Under the pieces are notes generated by a model that worked only from the letters and a program-made list of their open reading frames with translations, was not told the origin of the DNA and did no database searches. Source: Pseudomonas azadiae (GTDB lineage: Bacteria > Pseudomonadota > Gammaproteobacteria > Pseudomonadales > Pseudomonadaceae). Taken from it: a stretch of 64,000 nucleotides of DNA. The stretch is from assembly GCF_019145355.1 (NCBI RefSeq), contig NZ_JAHSTY010000002.1:558001-622000 (forward strand). Reading direction: 5' to 3'. This document shows, piece after piece, positions 17,767-26,473 of this stretch. A program made the position numbers and the translations under genes. The number at the start of each line of letters is the position of its first letter. Position 1 is the stretch's first letter.

Positions 17767-18321
17767 ATGTCGAAGCATTTGCTGTTGGGCTGGACCCGTT
17801 CCTTGTGCGTGCTTGCTGCCTTGAGCGGCGCGGCCACCATGGCAGTTGCTGCCCCGCCTGAACAAACCGCTACGGCGGCATCGGGCACGCAATCGGTGTC
17901 CCTGGCAGGCGGCAAGCTGAAGTTCATGCTCAAAGGTGTCGAGGCCCGTACCTTGAACAGCGAGAACGGCGGCACGATGTACTTCGATCCGAAAAGCGAG
18001 CGGGCCATCATCGTTACCGAAGGCCCGGCGCCGACCGTAGGTACCGCCCCGGACGCTGCGTTTCGTCTTGCAGTGGATACCGTGAAGGAAAAGCAGCAGG
18101 CCGCGTCACCCAACTTTCGCATGACTGGCGAGAAGACCGTTCAGGTGAACGGCTTGAAGATGTACCGCCTGGACGGCACCGACGATTTCAACGGACTGAA
18201 ACTGCTGGTGGCCTCGTTGATGACGATGAACGATCAGAAGATCACCGTCATTGAAGTGATGTCCAGGGTAAACGACCCGGACGGCCATACCGCTGCGTTG
18301 AAGAACATTCTGGGCAAGTAA
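17767..18321 (+). CDS. Periplasmic protein of unknown function
   Basis: A 184-residue protein with a signal peptide (hydrophobic SLCVLAALSGAATMAVAA, cleavage near residue 29). The mature part is a compact alpha/beta domain with PNFRMTGEKTVQVNGLKMYR and a C-terminal MTMNDQKITVIEVMSR strand. This resembles the small DcrB/PsbP-like periplasmic folds, but I cannot assign a family. An AAAGG site precedes the ATG. A strong terminator follows. The end of a second, dead copy seems to be preserved upstream at 17660-17693. Confidence 0.75.
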   Translation: MSKHLLLGWTRSLCVLAALSGAATMAVAAPPEQTATAASGTQSVSLAGGKLKFMLKGVEARTLNSENGGTMYFDPKSERAIIVTEGPAPTVGTAPDAAFRLAVDTVKEKQQAASPNFRMTGEKTVQVNGLKMYRLDGTDDFNGLKLLVASLMTMNDQKITVIEVMSRVNDPDGHTAALKNILGK

Positions 18322-18410
18322 ACCCTGGGTTTGCGTAGGGTGGGCTGCATTGAAGGCTCCTTAGGCAGGCGATAGGAATTGATGCATGCCTCGTTCCCTT
18401 TCCATATTCA

Positions 18411-18446
18411 ACAAAAACGCCGATCAGAGATGATCGGCGTTTTTGT
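18411..18446 (+). terminator. Rho-independent terminator
   Basis: A 16 bp stem (18411-18426 with 18431-18446) with a GAGA loop and A/T tails on both sides ends the periplasmic protein gene and could act in both directions. Confidence 0.9.
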
Positions 18447-18470
18447 TTGCGTGCGATTTATGCAAGCTGA

Positions 18471-18495
18471 AAAAAAGCCCGCCATCACGGCGGGC
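18471..18495 (-). terminator. Rho-independent terminator of the dipeptidase gene
   Basis: GCCCGCC at 18477-18483 pairs with GGCGGGC at 18489-18495. On the minus strand it is followed by seven T residues, ending the six-gene TonB operon. Confidence 0.85.
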
Positions 18496-18505
18496 TCCTT
18501 GACTA

Positions 18506-20245
18506 TCAGAGCTTCGGCAACTGCCCGATGCGTCCCATCATTTCAGTCACGATCTGCAAGTCCAGCAGGAACTGGTCGACGGTCTTGAACTCGTTGTCGG
18601 TGTGCCCGGTGTATTTCACTTCCGGCCGCGCCAGGCCGAATTGCACGCCGTTGGGCAGTTCGTGCACCGAAGTTGCGCCGGCCGACGTGCCAAACTTATG
18701 CTCCATGCCCAGGTTCTCGCTGGCCACCGCCAACAGGGCCTTGACCCATTCACCTTCCGGGTTGCGGTACATCGGCTCGGCCACGGAGTAGGTGAAGTCC
18801 ACGTTGACCTTGGATTGCTTGTCCCAGGCGCTCAGCTTGTCGGCAATTTCGGCTTTCAGTTTCTCCGGCGACTTGCCCTTCGGCACGCGCAGGTTCACCG
18901 CCAGCTTGAAGGCTTTGTCATCCAGGCCGACAAAGGTCAACGAGGTGGTCAGTGGCCCCATGAACGCATCGGAGAAGCCCACGCCCAATTTTCCGCCCAG
19001 GTAATCCAGGCCCCAATTATCGGACGCATAACGCGCAGCGTCGGTGATGTGGTTGTGCTTGAGGGCGATTTTGCCGTCAACGCTGTGGATCAGCTCCAGC
19101 ATGCGCGCGACCGGGTTCACCCCGGATTCAGGTTCCGACGAGTGAGCGGACACGCCGGTGACGGTCAGCTTGACGTCTTTGCCGTCGACTTTGGCGACGA
19201 CTTCAAAATCGCCACCGTTGCGCTTGGCGTATTCGGTACCGGCTTTTTGCAGGCTGGCGGCCAACTCGGCAGGCTTGTCGCTCACGAAGGTCGCCACCGA
19301 GGCCGAAGGAATCTGGTTGGTCGCCATGCCGCCAGTCATCGAGATGATTTCGGCGCCTTCGCCTTCACCCTTGCGCCGCGGGAAGGTCGCCATCACCGTG
19401 CCGTAGCCTTTCTCGGCAATCACCACCGGGTAACCGCCATCCAGCGCAAGGTTGTATTGCGGCGTCGGGTTCTTTTCGAAGTAATAGGGAATCGCGTCGC
19501 CGGAGGTTTCTTCGGTGGTGTCCACCAGCAGCTTGAAGTTGCGCGCCAGCGGCAGCTTTTCTTCCTTGATCACCTTCATGGCATACATGGCCACTACGAT
19601 GCCGTTCTTGTCATCTTCGGTACCACGGCCGTACATGCGATCGCCGATCAGCGTCACCTTGAACGGATCGAGCTGGGTGCCATCTTTCAGCACCCAATTC
19701 TCCGGCGTTACCGGCACCACGTCAGCGTGGGCGTGGATACCGACCACTTCGTTGCCGCTGCCTTCCAAGGTGATTTCGTACACACGGTTATCGATGTTGC
19801 GGAAATTCAGCTTGAAAGATTTTGCCAGCGCCTGGATTTTTCCGGCGATCTTGATGAATTCCGGATTCTTGTACTGCGGCACGCCGTCGACGTTAAACGT
19901 CGGGATCTCCACCAACTCACGCAGGGTCTCGGTGGCGGCCTTGCCGTACTTCACCCGGGTATAGATGCCCAGTAGCCGATTGATCTCGTTCTGCTGCTCG
20001 GCCTTCAGGGTTTTGTTGGCGAGGAAGGCACTGATTGCCGGGCCGACATCGTTGGTCTTGCCTAGGTCACCCTCGACCAAGGCGCCGAGAAAACCGCGAA
20101 AATCGGTGACGGAGCTTTCGTTGAATTGCTTGAGGATCGCCGTGCTCTGGTCCGGGGTGATGTTGGCGAAAGCGGAGCCGGTGACAGCCGAGAGGCTCGC
20201 TGCGAACAGCGTCGCAGCGGCCAGTTTTTTGAGTGAAAAGTGCAT
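18506..20245 (-). CDS. Secreted M20-family dipeptidase
   Basis: A 579-residue metallopeptidase of family M20 (PepV/Sapep type). An N-terminal signal peptide (about residues 1-27, ending VTGSAFA) exports it to the periplasm. Zinc-site motifs are in place: HAHADVVP, YGRGTEDDKNG and DTTEETSGDAIPYY, with a late HELPNG and THTDNE-like GHTDNEF end. The middle carries the dimerisation/lid domain typical of dipeptidases. I start at 20245 because the frame to 20323 adds residues before the signal peptide. It is the last gene of the unit containing exbD-tonB-receptor-exbB and the PLD-like gene, 95 bases behind the latter. It probably cuts small peptides outside the inner membrane. Confidence 0.9.
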   Translation of the reverse strand: MHFSLKKLAAATLFAASLSAVTGSAFANITPDQSTAILKQFNESSVTDFRGFLGALVEGDLGKTNDVGPAISAFLANKTLKAEQQNEINRLLGIYTRVKYGKAATETLRELVEIPTFNVDGVPQYKNPEFIKIAGKIQALAKSFKLNFRNIDNRVYEITLEGSGNEVVGIHAHADVVPVTPENWVLKDGTQLDPFKVTLIGDRMYGRGTEDDKNGIVVAMYAMKVIKEEKLPLARNFKLLVDTTEETSGDAIPYYFEKNPTPQYNLALDGGYPVVIAEKGYGTVMATFPRRKGEGEGAEIISMTGGMATNQIPSASVATFVSDKPAELAASLQKAGTEYAKRNGGDFEVVAKVDGKDVKLTVTGVSAHSSEPESGVNPVARMLELIHSVDGKIALKHNHITDAARYASDNWGLDYLGGKLGVGFSDAFMGPLTTSLTFVGLDDKAFKLAVNLRVPKGKSPEKLKAEIADKLSAWDKQSKVNVDFTYSVAEPMYRNPEGEWVKALLAVASENLGMEHKFGTSAGATSVHELPNGVQFGLARPEVKYTGHTDNEFKTVDQFLLDLQIVTEMMGRIGQLPKL

Positions 20246-20340
20246 GGAGGGACGCATTCCTTTGCAGGTAGTCAGTGGGAGGTTTCTGATCGATGTGTCA
20301 GAAACATTTCCACACACTACCATTACTCAGGTGCCTTGGG

Positions 20341-21558
20341 TCAATGCTGGCCAGGGTGGGGCTCGGAATACTCCTTGGCGATGTCCAAGGCTCTAGCGTA
20401 GGGCCCATCCCACAACTGCCCATGCAATTGCCCTATACGCTTGGCCATCGCTTCATTGCGCATGACCACTTCCAGGTTGCGCGAATTATCCAGGTATCCA
20501 CCCAGCCAGTTGCTGGTGCCGATCCATGCCACCTGCCCGTCTATTTCCATGGTCTTGCTGTGGATCACGCGTGCATAAGGGATAAACCCTTGCCTGGCTT
20601 CAGGCAGCGTGACGATTTTGATCTGCACGTTGGGCAGCACGGCGAGGCTTTTGAGGTAGGGCAGTTCCAGCCTGTCGGTGTTCCAGTTGGACACCATCAA
20701 CTTGATCGACACGCCACGCGCTGCGGCTGCGCGCACGGCGTTGTCGATTACGGCGTAGTACGGACGGGTCTTGTCCGGTCCGTAGGACAGCGGCGCATAA
20801 TCGAGCAGTTGCACGCGTACTTCGCGCGTTGCTTCGCCCAGCAAACGCGGCAGTTCGAGCTGCGAATCGCCTACGCCCGGCGGGTTGTAGCGTTGCGGGC
20901 TGGCCACCAGGTAGTTGCCGCTGCGCGGTGGTTCCTTGCCCACGACAGGCTGCGGCACCGGTTTGTTTTCGCTCAACGCCTGTTGTGCATTCCAGTCCTG
21001 CTCGAAGATCGCTTGCACCTGGCCCACCACCGTTGCATCGCTGATAAGCAACCCGGTTTCGTGGATATGTTCCAGCGAGCGCCAGTCGAAATTCTGGCTG
21101 CCCACAAACGCCTGCTTGCCATCCACCACCATGTATTTGGCGTGGATGATTCCACCGCTCACGCTCGCGTAGGGCAATACCCGAAAGGTCAGGTTGGGGA
21201 TCGCGCGTAGGCGCTCCAGAGTGGTCGCTTCCGATAACTTGATGCCTTTTTCTTCCAGCAGAAAGCGAATCTTCACACCGCGTTTGCCGGCCGCTTCCAA
21301 GCGCTCGATCACCCGGTCCAGCACCGAGCCAGGATGGTCGGCGGCGTAGAACTGGCCGATATCAATGCTGCTTTTTGCGCCGTCAAACAGTTCGGTCCAT
21401 ACCGGGCCGGGCTGACGCAAGTCGTCAGTGCCGAGGGCGGTATCCACCGGCACGGTGTGTACCAACTCAAACCCCGGAATCGAAAAGTCAGCCTGGACCA
21501 GCGGACTCATCAGCAAGCCCGCCAGGCCTGCGATGCGCACTTTCAGGGAAATGGACAT
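20341..21558 (-). CDS. Secreted phospholipase D-like protein
   Basis: A 405-residue protein of the PLD superfamily with a signal peptide (ISLKVRIAGLAGLLMSPLVQA). Both catalytic HKD motifs are complete: HAKYMVVDGKQAFVGSQNFD around residue 170 and HSKTMEIDGQVAWIGTSNW around residue 340. Substrates could be phospholipids, cardiolipin or other phosphodiesters outside the inner membrane. The ATG at 21558 has AAGGA six bases upstream; the ATG at 21564 would abut that site. It lies between exbB and the dipeptidase gene, 53 bases after exbB, and is probably cotranscribed. Confidence 0.9.
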   Translation of the reverse strand: MSISLKVRIAGLAGLLMSPLVQADFSIPGFELVHTVPVDTALGTDDLRQPGPVWTELFDGAKSSIDIGQFYAADHPGSVLDRVIERLEAAGKRGVKIRFLLEEKGIKLSEATTLERLRAIPNLTFRVLPYASVSGGIIHAKYMVVDGKQAFVGSQNFDWRSLEHIHETGLLISDATVVGQVQAIFEQDWNAQQALSENKPVPQPVVGKEPPRSGNYLVASPQRYNPPGVGDSQLELPRLLGEATREVRVQLLDYAPLSYGPDKTRPYYAVIDNAVRAAAARGVSIKLMVSNWNTDRLELPYLKSLAVLPNVQIKIVTLPEARQGFIPYARVIHSKTMEIDGQVAWIGTSNWLGGYLDNSRNLEVVMRNEAMAKRIGQLHGQLWDGPYARALDIAKEYSEPHPGQH

Positions 21559-21611
21559 AGGCATTCCTTGCAGAAAAAAAGAGCGGGCGCATTGCGCGCC
21601 CGCAGGTACGT

Positions 21612-22259
21612 TTACGCCGTGCGGCTGTGCAATGGGGTCGGTAGCAGGTGCGCTACCTCATTCTGTACGCGGGCACCGGTGGCGGCGCGAATCAGCAGGA
21701 TTTTCAGCTGGTCATTGATGCGCTCCAGGCTGTCCTGGAAAAAGTTGTGGAACACCACGCAGAACAGCGCGATGGCGATCCCCAGGCCGGTGGCGAACAA
21801 CGCCGTACCGATACCACCGGAAATCTGCCCCGGGTCGGACACACCCGCCGTAGCCAGCGCCTTGAAGGTGTCGATGATGCCGAGGATGGTGCCCAGCAGG
21901 CCCAGCAACGGGGCGGCGGTGGTGATGGTCTCGATGATCCACAGGCTGCGGGCCAACGGCGCGCGAGTCGTCAGGTATTGGGTCTCGATGACGTCATCCA
22001 AGTCCTTTCGCGAACCCTGCGAGGCTTTTTGCGCCAGTACCGGCAGCACCATGTTCAACGGCAGGCTGTCGCGACGGGCCAGGCTTTGCGGCAAGTCGCG
22101 TTCACTGTGCACGTTGGCGCCCAGTACCTCGACCAGCGCACGGGCCTGGCGGCGTACGTAAGCGAAGTAGATACCGCGCTCGATGGCGATAAAGATAGCG
22201 ATGGCCATCGCGGCATACATCACATAAAAGGTGATGTCGTGGAGAAGGTTCATGTCCAT
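21612..22259 (-). CDS. exbB: ExbB-type proton channel of a TonB system
   Basis: A 215-residue MotA/TolQ/ExbB protein with three transmembrane helices (about 8-28, 118-140 and 160-185). The segment GLLGTILGIIDTFKAL and FATGLGIAIALFCVVFHNFF are the conserved pore-forming helices. ExbB and ExbD pass proton-motive force to TonB. The start is ATG 22259, with GAGG nine bases upstream, rather than TTG 22265. Unusually, it lies downstream of the receptor gene, separated from exbD and tonB by that gene, yet the 17-base gap keeps it in the operon. Confidence 0.92.
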   Translation of the reverse strand: MDMNLLHDITFYVMYAAMAIAIFIAIERGIYFAYVRRQARALVEVLGANVHSERDLPQSLARRDSLPLNMVLPVLAQKASQGSRKDLDDVIETQYLTTRAPLARSLWIIETITTAAPLLGLLGTILGIIDTFKALATAGVSDPGQISGGIGTALFATGLGIAIALFCVVFHNFFQDSLERINDQLKILLIRAATGARVQNEVAHLLPTPLHSRTA

Positions 22260-22276
22260 GTTCAATTACCTCGCCG

Positions 22277-24559
22277 TTAGAAATTGGCTTCCAGGGAAAC
22301 CGTTACAGTGCGTTCCAGGCCCACGATGTAGGCGGGGTCACCGTCGCGAAAGCCGTTGTAGCTGGCCGCGTTGGTCTTGGTGGTGTACACGCCGTCCAGG
22401 TACTTCTTGTCGAACAGGTTGTCGACGTTCAGGCGCAAGGTCGCGTCCTTGACCACCTTCTTGTCCACCGGCAGGTAGATGCCGGCGCCGGCGTTGAATA
22501 CGGTGCGGCCGGAGATCGCTTCATCGTTGGTCAGGTCGCCGTAGAGCTTGCTGGTGTACTTGCCGCCAAAGGTGCCGTAGAAGCGGCCGTCGTCGTAACC
22601 GATGTTGGCCGCGAGCATGTTTTTCGGCACGTTGGCGAACTGCTTGCCGCGGGTAGGCAGCAGGATGGCCTGGCCTGCGTTGTAGGCGGTCAAGTCGTCT
22701 TGCTGTTCGGCCTTGGTGTAGGTGTAAGAGGTGTAGTAGTTGAAGTGGTTGGGCAGCAGGCCGCTCCACTCCAGCTCCAGGCCGCTGTTGTTGACGGCGC
22801 CGGCGTTGATGTCGGCGAAATCACCGTTGATATCGCGGGATGAGACCTGGCGATCCTTGAACTGCATGTAGAACAAGGTGGCGGCAACGGTCATGTCCTC
22901 ATCGGTGTAGCGCCAGCCCAACTCGTGGTTCCAACTGGTCTCCGGCTTGGCATCGATGGAGCCCGCGCCTTGGTCGTACAGCACGTAGTTTTGCGGAATG
23001 CGCATATTGCGCGACAGGCTGTAGAACACTTGGTCGCGCTCATCCAACTGGTATTTGAGGCCGACGTTGGGCAGCAGTTTGTTGTAAGTCTGGTTACGTT
23101 TCTCGGCCTGTTCGGTGAGGCTGCCGTGGTTGGTGCCTTCACGCTTGACGTTCATGTAGGCCAGGCCCGCGACCAGGGTCCAGTCCGGGTTGATGTACCA
23201 GGTGTCCTGGGCCCAGACCTTTTGCGCCGGGGTGACGGTGAAACGGTCGCGACCCTGGATGGTGTTGCCGTTGGCATCCACCACCGCGTCGTTGGAGTCC
23301 GGCCAGGTGTCGACCGGCTTGCCGCTGGGCTTGAGCGCAATGAATGGTTGGGTCTGGCTCTGGCGCGCGCGTTCGTACCAATAGCCCACTTGCACGCTGT
23401 GGTCGCCCAGGTCCCAGTTCAGTTTGGTGGTGATGCCCGGACGCCAGGTCTGGGTGCGCGAAGGGCGGTAGTACACGCCGCTGTTTGGGGTGCCGTCGGC
23501 GTTGTATTGGGCGCCGGTGGGCAGGTTGCCAAGGTCGAACACGCCACCCTGGTTGGAGCCGCTGTTCAGCGCATAGCTGGAGGCGCCAACGCCGCTGCCG
23601 TTACCCCAGTAGTAATACGGAATCACCGACAGCGCGAGATTGTCCGCCAGTTTGAACTGGGTATTGAGCACGGCGGTGAACGTCTGGAACGGGTTCTGCG
23701 CCAGGGCGTAATAGCTGTTGTACTTGCCGTTGCTGCCCACGCTGGGCTTGGCAGGGTAGGGGTCGTACTTGCGGCCGTTCTGCTGGAACTGGGCTTTGGT
23801 CAGTTGGCTGTAGCTGTTGTTGTCCTGTTCGTGGTACTTGAGGATCAGGTTGGCGGTGTTGCCATCGCCCGCATCAAAGAAGCTGTTCCATTCGACTTTG
23901 TCCGCACGCACCGCGCCCGACCCCCGCCACATCTGGCCTTCGGTGTGGGACGCCGACAACCAGTTGCTCAGGCCATTGATCTCGCCGGTATTGAGGCGGG
24001 CAAAGGTCTTGCGCGTGGCGTTGCTGCCCATGATCTGTTTGACGAACGCGCCGGTTTCCTTGGTCGGGCGAATGGTCACGATACCGATGTTGCCGCCGCT
24101 GGAACCGATGTGCGGGCCGTCAGCCTCGGCCGCGCCCTGGGTGACAAAGATCTGGTCGATGTTTTCCGGGTCGCCCAGCAGGTTGGAGTACAGCGCGTAG
24201 TTGCCGGAATCGTTGATTGGCATGCCGTCCACCGACATCCCCACCTGGTCGGAGTTGAGCCCGCGCATGGTGAAGCGAAAGCCGGACAGGCCGGTGGCGT
24301 CCTCGCTGGAGATATTCAGGCCCGGGGTGTATTTGAGCTTGTCCACGGCGTTGCCGGTGGCGGTCTGTTTATCCAGCGCTTCCTTGGTGACGGTGGAGCG
24401 GCCCTTGATGCTTTCTTCCTGCACCATGTAGCCGCCACCGGCGGTGGCCTTGCCCTGGACCCCAATCGTACCGACGTCGCTGTCGCGGGTGTCGGCCATG
24501 GACATGCCATGCCCCATGCTTGCGGCTACGAGTGCCAGATGAATCCGTGTGAACCTCAT
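22277..24559 (-). CDS. TonB-dependent outer-membrane receptor
   Basis: A 760-residue outer-membrane receptor. A signal peptide (about 1-22) is followed by a plug domain (about 50-170) with VDKLKYTPGLNISSEDATG, RGLNSDQVGMSVDGMPI and GSSGGNIGIVTIRP. A 22-strand type barrel ends in the terminal Phe (VSLEANF). There is no N-terminal STN signalling domain, so it does not itself control a sigma factor. It is encoded with its own tonB, exbD and exbB. The ligand is not known; the secreted PLD-like and dipeptidase genes downstream suggest a substrate released from lipids or peptides rather than a classical siderophore. Confidence 0.92.
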   Translation of the reverse strand: MRFTRIHLALVAASMGHGMSMADTRDSDVGTIGVQGKATAGGGYMVQEESIKGRSTVTKEALDKQTATGNAVDKLKYTPGLNISSEDATGLSGFRFTMRGLNSDQVGMSVDGMPINDSGNYALYSNLLGDPENIDQIFVTQGAAEADGPHIGSSGGNIGIVTIRPTKETGAFVKQIMGSNATRKTFARLNTGEINGLSNWLSASHTEGQMWRGSGAVRADKVEWNSFFDAGDGNTANLILKYHEQDNNSYSQLTKAQFQQNGRKYDPYPAKPSVGSNGKYNSYYALAQNPFQTFTAVLNTQFKLADNLALSVIPYYYWGNGSGVGASSYALNSGSNQGGVFDLGNLPTGAQYNADGTPNSGVYYRPSRTQTWRPGITTKLNWDLGDHSVQVGYWYERARQSQTQPFIALKPSGKPVDTWPDSNDAVVDANGNTIQGRDRFTVTPAQKVWAQDTWYINPDWTLVAGLAYMNVKREGTNHGSLTEQAEKRNQTYNKLLPNVGLKYQLDERDQVFYSLSRNMRIPQNYVLYDQGAGSIDAKPETSWNHELGWRYTDEDMTVAATLFYMQFKDRQVSSRDINGDFADINAGAVNNSGLELEWSGLLPNHFNYYTSYTYTKAEQQDDLTAYNAGQAILLPTRGKQFANVPKNMLAANIGYDDGRFYGTFGGKYTSKLYGDLTNDEAISGRTVFNAGAGIYLPVDKKVVKDATLRLNVDNLFDKKYLDGVYTTKTNAASYNGFRDGDPAYIVGLERTVTVSLEANF

Positions 24560-24583
24560 CAGTGTCGTCCTGGTGTCGGGTGC

Positions 24584-25318
24584 TTATTGCACGCTGTAAT
24601 TGAAGGTGGCGGTGAAGCGCTGCTCATTGCGTCCCCCGAAGGCTTGCTCGGGGAACGGCTTGACTTGCTTGATACGACGCAAGCTGTTGGTGGCGGCCCG
24701 GTTGAGCAACATGCTCGAGGCCTGGGTTTGCAAGCCGGAGTCGAGAACCCGGCCCTGGCGATCTACCAGCAACCACACCACCACCTCGCCCGTCGGGCGT
24801 TCAAGGGAGGCCTGGCGTCCGGTGGGGTATTGCTTGTAGGTGTCCAACTCGTTGCGCAGACCCTTGAGGTAACCGCCTTCCAGCGCTTGGCCATCGACTT
24901 TCGGTGGGGCAGGCGGCGCGGGCGTCGTTGCGACCTGGGCGATGGCTGCCGGTGCCGGTTTAGCGGCAATGGGCGCTGGCGCTGGCACAGGGGTTGGCTT
25001 GGCCACCACCGGTTTGGGCACCGGTTTCGGCTTGGGCTTGGGTTCAGGTTTTGGCAGTGGTTTCGGTGGAGGCGGAGGTGGGGCCGGTTCGGCCTCTTCG
25101 TCCTCGACCAGCGGCGGTGGCGGTTCTTGTTCCACCACAGGCTGCGCAATCACTGGCGGCTCTGGCTCTGGCTCGACCAGCGCCAGCTCAACCGCCGACT
25201 CGTCGTACACCGGCTCGACCTTCAGCGTCTGGGACTGGATACCCAGTGCAATAAGCACCAGAGCGATCACGGCCGGGACACTGCCCAGCAACTGACGCGC
25301 ACGAAACAGAACGTACAT
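24584..25318 (-). CDS. tonB: TonB energy transducer
   Basis: A 244-residue TonB protein. One N-terminal transmembrane helix (about 12-30) is followed by an acidic-proline segment and then a Lys-Pro repeat stretch (about 45-125, PKPLPKPEPKPKPKPVPK). The C-terminal domain contains YPTGRQASLERPTGEVVVWL, the usual receptor-binding fold. It overlaps neither neighbour, but lies 2 bases after exbD. It should energise the adjacent receptor. Confidence 0.93.
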   Translation of the reverse strand: MYVLFRARQLLGSVPAVIALVLIALGIQSQTLKVEPVYDESAVELALVEPEPEPPVIAQPVVEQEPPPPLVEDEEAEPAPPPPPPKPLPKPEPKPKPKPVPKPVVAKPTPVPAPAPIAAKPAPAAIAQVATTPAPPAPPKVDGQALEGGYLKGLRNELDTYKQYPTGRQASLERPTGEVVVWLLVDRQGRVLDSGLQTQASSMLLNRAATNSLRRIKQVKPFPEQAFGGRNEQRFTATFNYSVQ

Positions 25319-25320
25319 GA

Positions 25321-25728
25321 TCAGGACTTGCGCGTGGCAATGGACACGGAGGTAAAGCCACCCAGGCGCAGGGTGTCCATCACCTCCACAAGGCGCGAAA
25401 CCTCTACGCCTTTGTCGCTGTTAACGATGATGGTCGACTTGGTCTCGGGCGTTTGCGCGGCCTTCAGCGCCGGCACCAGTGCGTCGACCGTGAGGTCCTT
25501 GCCATCCAGTTGCAGTTGGCCTTCGAGACCCAGGGTCAGGATGAATTTGTTCTGCGGCTTGAGCTGCTGCGAACTGCTGGCGCTGGGCAACTGCGTCTTC
25601 ATGCCGAGGGCCGGAATCACGTTCAGGCTCACGAGTACGAAAAACACCAGGAGGAACATCATCACGTCGATCATCGGGATCAGTTCGATGTGCGCCTTGC
25701 GTTTTTTCGGTTCGTCCCAGGTTCTCAT
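25321..25728 (-). CDS. exbD: ExbD-type subunit of a TonB system
   Basis: A 135-residue ExbD/TolR protein: a short cytoplasmic tail, one transmembrane helix (about 16-36, LIPMIDVMMFLLVFFVLVSL) with the conserved pore-lining Asp21, and a periplasmic domain ending in DTLRLGGFTSVSIATRKS. It is the first gene of the six-gene unit. The 190-base gap upstream carries its promoter; I see no good Fur box there, which argues against simple iron control. Confidence 0.93.
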   Translation of the reverse strand: MRTWDEPKKRKAHIELIPMIDVMMFLLVFFVLVSLNVIPALGMKTQLPSASSSQQLKPQNKFILTLGLEGQLQLDGKDLTVDALVPALKAAQTPETKSTIIVNSDKGVEVSRLVEVMDTLRLGGFTSVSIATRKS

Positions 25729-25918
25729 TCCGTTACCCCGTTATTGAATTAGGGGCGATACGCTAACAACCAAAGATGACCGAATGGTTAACTTTAATTG
25801 ACGCTTTGAGGGCTCTAGGACGGGTATTACAGACGATTCCTCGGTCATTTTAACGACGTAACAGAATTGAAACCCGACAGGGGCATTCTCGGAAACTTTA
25901 CATTGAGGGCTCCCGAAG

Positions 25919-26473
25919 ATGAGTAGCCAATTGCCACAGTTGTTCACCGCGCGCCTGCTGCTGCGAGCACTGCAGAAACACCAGGCCGAGACATTGCGCA
26001 CCCTCGCCAACGGCCCGAAGATCGCCGACAACACCGCTAGCGTCCCATCGCCCTACACCCTCGAAACGGCGCAGGATTTTATCGATGGCATGCAGGAAAA
26101 ATTTCGTTCATCCAACCTGTTGAGCCTGGGCATGCATCGGCGTGACAGCGGTGAGCTGATCGGCGTCGCCAGCCTGCGTGTCAACCCGGCGCACCTTTAC
26201 GGGCACTTGGGTGGATGGGTAGCGGCGGACGCTCGAAACCAGGGGTATGCGGCGGAAGCGGCGACAGCCCTGATGGACTATGGCTTTGCCGAACTTGGCC
26301 TGCATCGTTTGGGTAGCCAGTGTTTCAGCCGCAACAAGGAGTCGGCGCGGGTCATGGAGAAAATCGGCCTGCAGTGTGAAGGTTGCATGCGTGGCGCGTT
26401 CCTTAAGAACGGCGTGCATGAAGACATGCTGGTGTTCGCCATGGTGCGCGAAGACTGGGAGTCTCGGCGGTGA
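25919..26473 (+). CDS. GNAT family N-acetyltransferase (RimJ/RimL type)
   Basis: A 184-residue acetyltransferase. TARLLLRALQKHQAETL at the N-terminus, GWVAADARNQGYAAEAATAL (acetyl-CoA binding, about 98-117) and LGSQCFSRNKESARVMEKIGL near residue 140 match the RimJ/RimL group, which acetylates protein N-termini or small amines. It is divergent from the exbD operon. Its TGA overlaps the GTG start of the phosphatase gene by four bases (GTGA), so the two are coupled. The substrate is unknown. Confidence 0.9.
   Translation: MSSQLPQLFTARLLLRALQKHQAETLRTLANGPKIADNTASVPSPYTLETAQDFIDGMQEKFRSSNLLSLGMHRRDSGELIGVASLRVNPAHLYGHLGGWVAADARNQGYAAEAATALMDYGFAELGLHRLGSQCFSRNKESARVMEKIGLQCEGCMRGAFLKNGVHEDMLVFAMVREDWESRR

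Noticed and set aside
22925..25747. Plus-strand ORF of 940 codons opposite the TonB receptor and tonB
   Set aside because: An antisense shadow of high-GC genes; its composition is skewed and it includes translated tonB repeats.
25729..25918. Possible Pho box or Fur box upstream of exbD and the GNAT gene
   Set aside because: The ACAG repeats are 16 bases apart instead of 11, and no Fur-like 19-mer is present.
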